A program made the position numbers and the translations under genes. A stretch of DNA of 64,000 bases from Clostridium drakei. Its GTDB lineage: Bacteria; Bacillota; Clostridia; Clostridiales; Clostridiaceae. The stretch lies in assembly GCF_000633595.2 (NCBI RefSeq), contig NZ_JIBU02000009.1:87003-151002 (forward strand), written 5' to 3'. This document shows positions 61,987-64,000 of the stretch, piece by piece (the stretch's first letter is position 1; every line of letters begins with the position of its first letter). The notes beneath the pieces were generated by a model. The model was not told where the DNA came from and searched no databases. It saw nothing but the letters and a program-made list of their open reading frames with translations.

Positions 61987-63879
61987 ATGCTAGTTAAAAT
62001 TACAAATGGCTGCGTTGCTTTTGGCGCAAATACAATATTATCTAATATAGATTTTGAAATAAATGAAGGAGAAAAAGTTGCTTTAGTTGGACGAAATGGG
62101 TGCGGAAAGACAACTCTGCTTAAGCTGATTTCTGGTGAATATGAGCTTGCAAAGCTTGATAACGGTGAAACTTCCTCCATTATTACAGCTAGAAATATAA
62201 CTATAGGCTATCTTAAGCAGATTACATTTGAAGATGAAACTTTTACGCTTGAGAAAGAAGTAAAAAAAGCCTACAAGGAAATACTTGATATAGAAATTAG
62301 AATGGAGAAACTTCTTAGTGAGATGGAAAGCGGCCCAAATAATTCTGCAGTTAAGAAATATTCAGAATTACAGGAAAGATATAGTCTGCTTGGAGGTTAT
62401 AGTTATAAGAAGGAATATGAGGGTGCTATTAAGCAGTTTGGTTTTACAAATGAAGATAAGTCAAAAACTCTTTCAGAGTTTTCTGGAGGACAGCGTACTA
62501 AAATTGCCTTTATTAAGCTTTTGCTCAGTAAGCCGGATTTATTGGTATTAGATGAACCTACAAATCATCTTGATATTAATTCTATTGAATGGCTTGAAGA
62601 ATATTTAAAGGCATACAAAAAGTCAGTTCTTATAGTTGCTCATGACAGGGAATTTTTAGATAAAATTGTGAGTTCAGTTTATGAAATTGAACGAGGGGAA
62701 ATCACAAAATATGCTGGGAATTATTCTGTATTTGCTGAAAAAAAGCGTGTTCAGTGGGAAATACAGCAGAAAAAACATATTGAACAACAAAAGGAAATAG
62801 CTCATTTAAGTGGACTTGTTGAACGTTTTCGTTATAAAGCCACCAAAGCGGCTATGGCACAATCTAAAATAAAGCAGCTTGATCGTATGGATGTTATAGA
62901 AGCACCTGAATTAGCAGATACAAATAGCTTTCATGCGGATTTTGAACCTGAATACCAAAGTGTTCAACTGGTATTGTCAGTAAAGGATTTGGATATAGGA
63001 TACAGTGAAAAACTTTCAACGGTTTCACTTAATATAACTCGTGGTGAAAAAGTTGGAATTATTGGTGGTAACGGATTAGGTAAATCTACCTTTTTAAAAA
63101 CCATTGTTGGTGCAATACCTCAGCTTGGAGGTACCTATTCAATTGGAGATAAGGTTAAAGTTGGATATTTTGATCAGCATATGGCACAATACAAAAGTGA
63201 TAAAACTGTATTAGATGAATATTGGGATGAGTTTCCTAATCTAACCCAGACAGAGGTTAGAGGTGCCCTTGGAGCTTTTCTTTTTACACAAGAAGATGTG
63301 TTTAAACCAGTTAATGCTCTTTCTGGTGGAGAAAAGGTACGTTTGGAATTATGTAAGATATTAAAGAGAAGACCAAATTTTCTTATCCTGGATGAACCTA
63401 CAAATCATATGGATATAATAGGTAAGGAAACATTGGAGAAAATGCTCATGGATTATACTGGTACGGTGCTTTTCGTTTCTCATGATAGATATTTTGTAAA
63501 AAAAATTGCTTCGTCAGTTTTGGTATTTGATGAAGGTAATGTTGATTATTACCCTTTTGGATATGAGTACTATTTGGAGCAGGCAGTAAAGAAAACTGAT
63601 GAGGAAGAAAAATCTATAGTTAAAGAAAAAAGTAAAAAGAAAAAATTTACAACTCCTGGTAAAGAAAAGGCTAAGATGGAAGCAAGGATTAAAAAGCTTG
63701 AAGTATTGCTTCAGGAATGTGATGAGAAAATTGCAAAACTTGAAGAAGGGCTTAAATCGGAAGAGGTTGTTTCTGATTATGTAAGATTAACGGAACTTCA
63801 AGAAGAACTAACAGCACAGGAAGAGCTCAATATGAGTTATTTAGAGGAATGGGATGAATTGCAGGATAAATTAGTTTAA
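61987..63879 (+). CDS. ABC-F family ATPase
   Basis: A 630-residue soluble protein with two ABC domains and no membrane part. Walker A motifs are GRNGCGKTT (about 34) and GGNGLGKST (about 357); signatures FSGGQRTKIAF and LSGGEKVRLEL; Walker B LVLDEPTNHLD and LILDEPTNHMD. A linker of ~80 residues lies between the domains and a coiled coil at the C-terminus (about 545-628). ABC-F proteins act on the ribosome, and some protect against antibiotics; the linker length does not decide which. AAGGAG serves the ATG at 61987; a GTG at 61978 overlaps it. Confidence 0.93.
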   Translation: MLVKITNGCVAFGANTILSNIDFEINEGEKVALVGRNGCGKTTLLKLISGEYELAKLDNGETSSIITARNITIGYLKQITFEDETFTLEKEVKKAYKEILDIEIRMEKLLSEMESGPNNSAVKKYSELQERYSLLGGYSYKKEYEGAIKQFGFTNEDKSKTLSEFSGGQRTKIAFIKLLLSKPDLLVLDEPTNHLDINSIEWLEEYLKAYKKSVLIVAHDREFLDKIVSSVYEIERGEITKYAGNYSVFAEKKRVQWEIQQKKHIEQQKEIAHLSGLVERFRYKATKAAMAQSKIKQLDRMDVIEAPELADTNSFHADFEPEYQSVQLVLSVKDLDIGYSEKLSTVSLNITRGEKVGIIGGNGLGKSTFLKTIVGAIPQLGGTYSIGDKVKVGYFDQHMAQYKSDKTVLDEYWDEFPNLTQTEVRGALGAFLFTQEDVFKPVNALSGGEKVRLELCKILKRRPNFLILDEPTNHMDIIGKETLEKMLMDYTGTVLFVSHDRYFVKKIASSVLVFDEGNVDYYPFGYEYYLEQAVKKTDEEEKSIVKEKSKKKKFTTPGKEKAKMEARIKKLEVLLQECDEKIAKLEEGLKSEEVVSDYVRLTELQEELTAQEELNMSYLEEWDELQDKLV

Positions 63880-64000
63880 TAATTTAAAAACATTGCGACG
63901 CAAAAGTGCAGTGGAAGTTTGGATTTTAACTTTTATTCCGTGATATATGCTAAGTGTGTCATCACGGCTAAATGTTTTAATTATTCTAAAGCTCGAAATT

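Noticed and set aside
1..64000. CRISPR arrays, tRNA or rRNA genes, prophage
   Set aside because: No regular direct repeats with spacers, no cloverleaf-like GC-rich stretches and no phage structural genes were seen.

Overview
The window is AT-rich DNA from a Gram-positive, spore-former-type anaerobe, most likely a Clostridium sensu stricto relative. The support is strong GGAGG ribosome binding sites, sigma-A promoters with near-consensus TTGACA and TATAAT boxes, many ferredoxin-type and radical-SAM enzymes, and a lipoprotein-type RND adaptor with no outer-membrane partner. I see no rRNA, tRNA, CRISPR array or intact prophage.

Region 1 (1-9136) is a sugar catabolism cluster under a GntR/FadR-type regulator: a two-subunit transketolase, an SDR dehydrogenase, an ACS-type MFS importer, class II fructose-bisphosphate aldolase, a flavin reductase-like protein, an RpiB/LacAB isomerase and a 6-phosphofructokinase. 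Transketolase, RpiB, PFK and aldolase could together run a transaldolase-free pentose phosphate route. Region 2 (9137-20280) holds two broken genes (PAP2 and polysaccharide deacetylase remnants), a methyltransferase, a VanRS-like two-component system with a TVP38-type membrane protein, an arylsulfotransferase-family protein, topoisomerase III, a ferredoxin-type aldo/keto reductase and a DUF2156 protein whose 3' end is formed by a dispersed repeat.

Region 3 (20285-39530) has a flavodoxin-like protein, a fused L-serine dehydratase with a TetR regulator, and a triplicated catabolic system. Three promoters of identical layout, each with two LacI-type operators, drive aldolase-MFS, aldolase-MFS and MFS alone. 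Two paralogous LacI regulators, a malic enzyme, a DUF554 membrane protein, a fumarylacetoacetate-hydrolase-family enzyme and a chemoreceptor sit among them. A hairpin preserved by compensatory base changes precedes each MFS gene. One lacI leader is split by a repeat element, and the other supplies the empty site.

Region 4 (39650-55860) holds an RND efflux pair whose promoter carries the same dyad as the distant tetR gene, an exonuclease-BRCT protein, a pentapeptide protein, a DEAD-box helicase, a small integrase-like protein, a candidate ~560-nt noncoding RNA on the minus strand, a BAAT-type acyltransferase/thioesterase, a frameshifted FusB/FBP pseudogene, an ECF sigma/anti-sigma pair, a MarR-ICMT operon, a radical SAM protein and an HxlR regulator. 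Region 5 (55870-64000) has a TetR-controlled operon of an OYE-type reductase, an amidohydrolase and an SDR, then a HemN-like radical SAM protein, an XRE regulator and an ABC-F ATPase.

All functional names come from reading motifs in the translated sequence. No database search was run.
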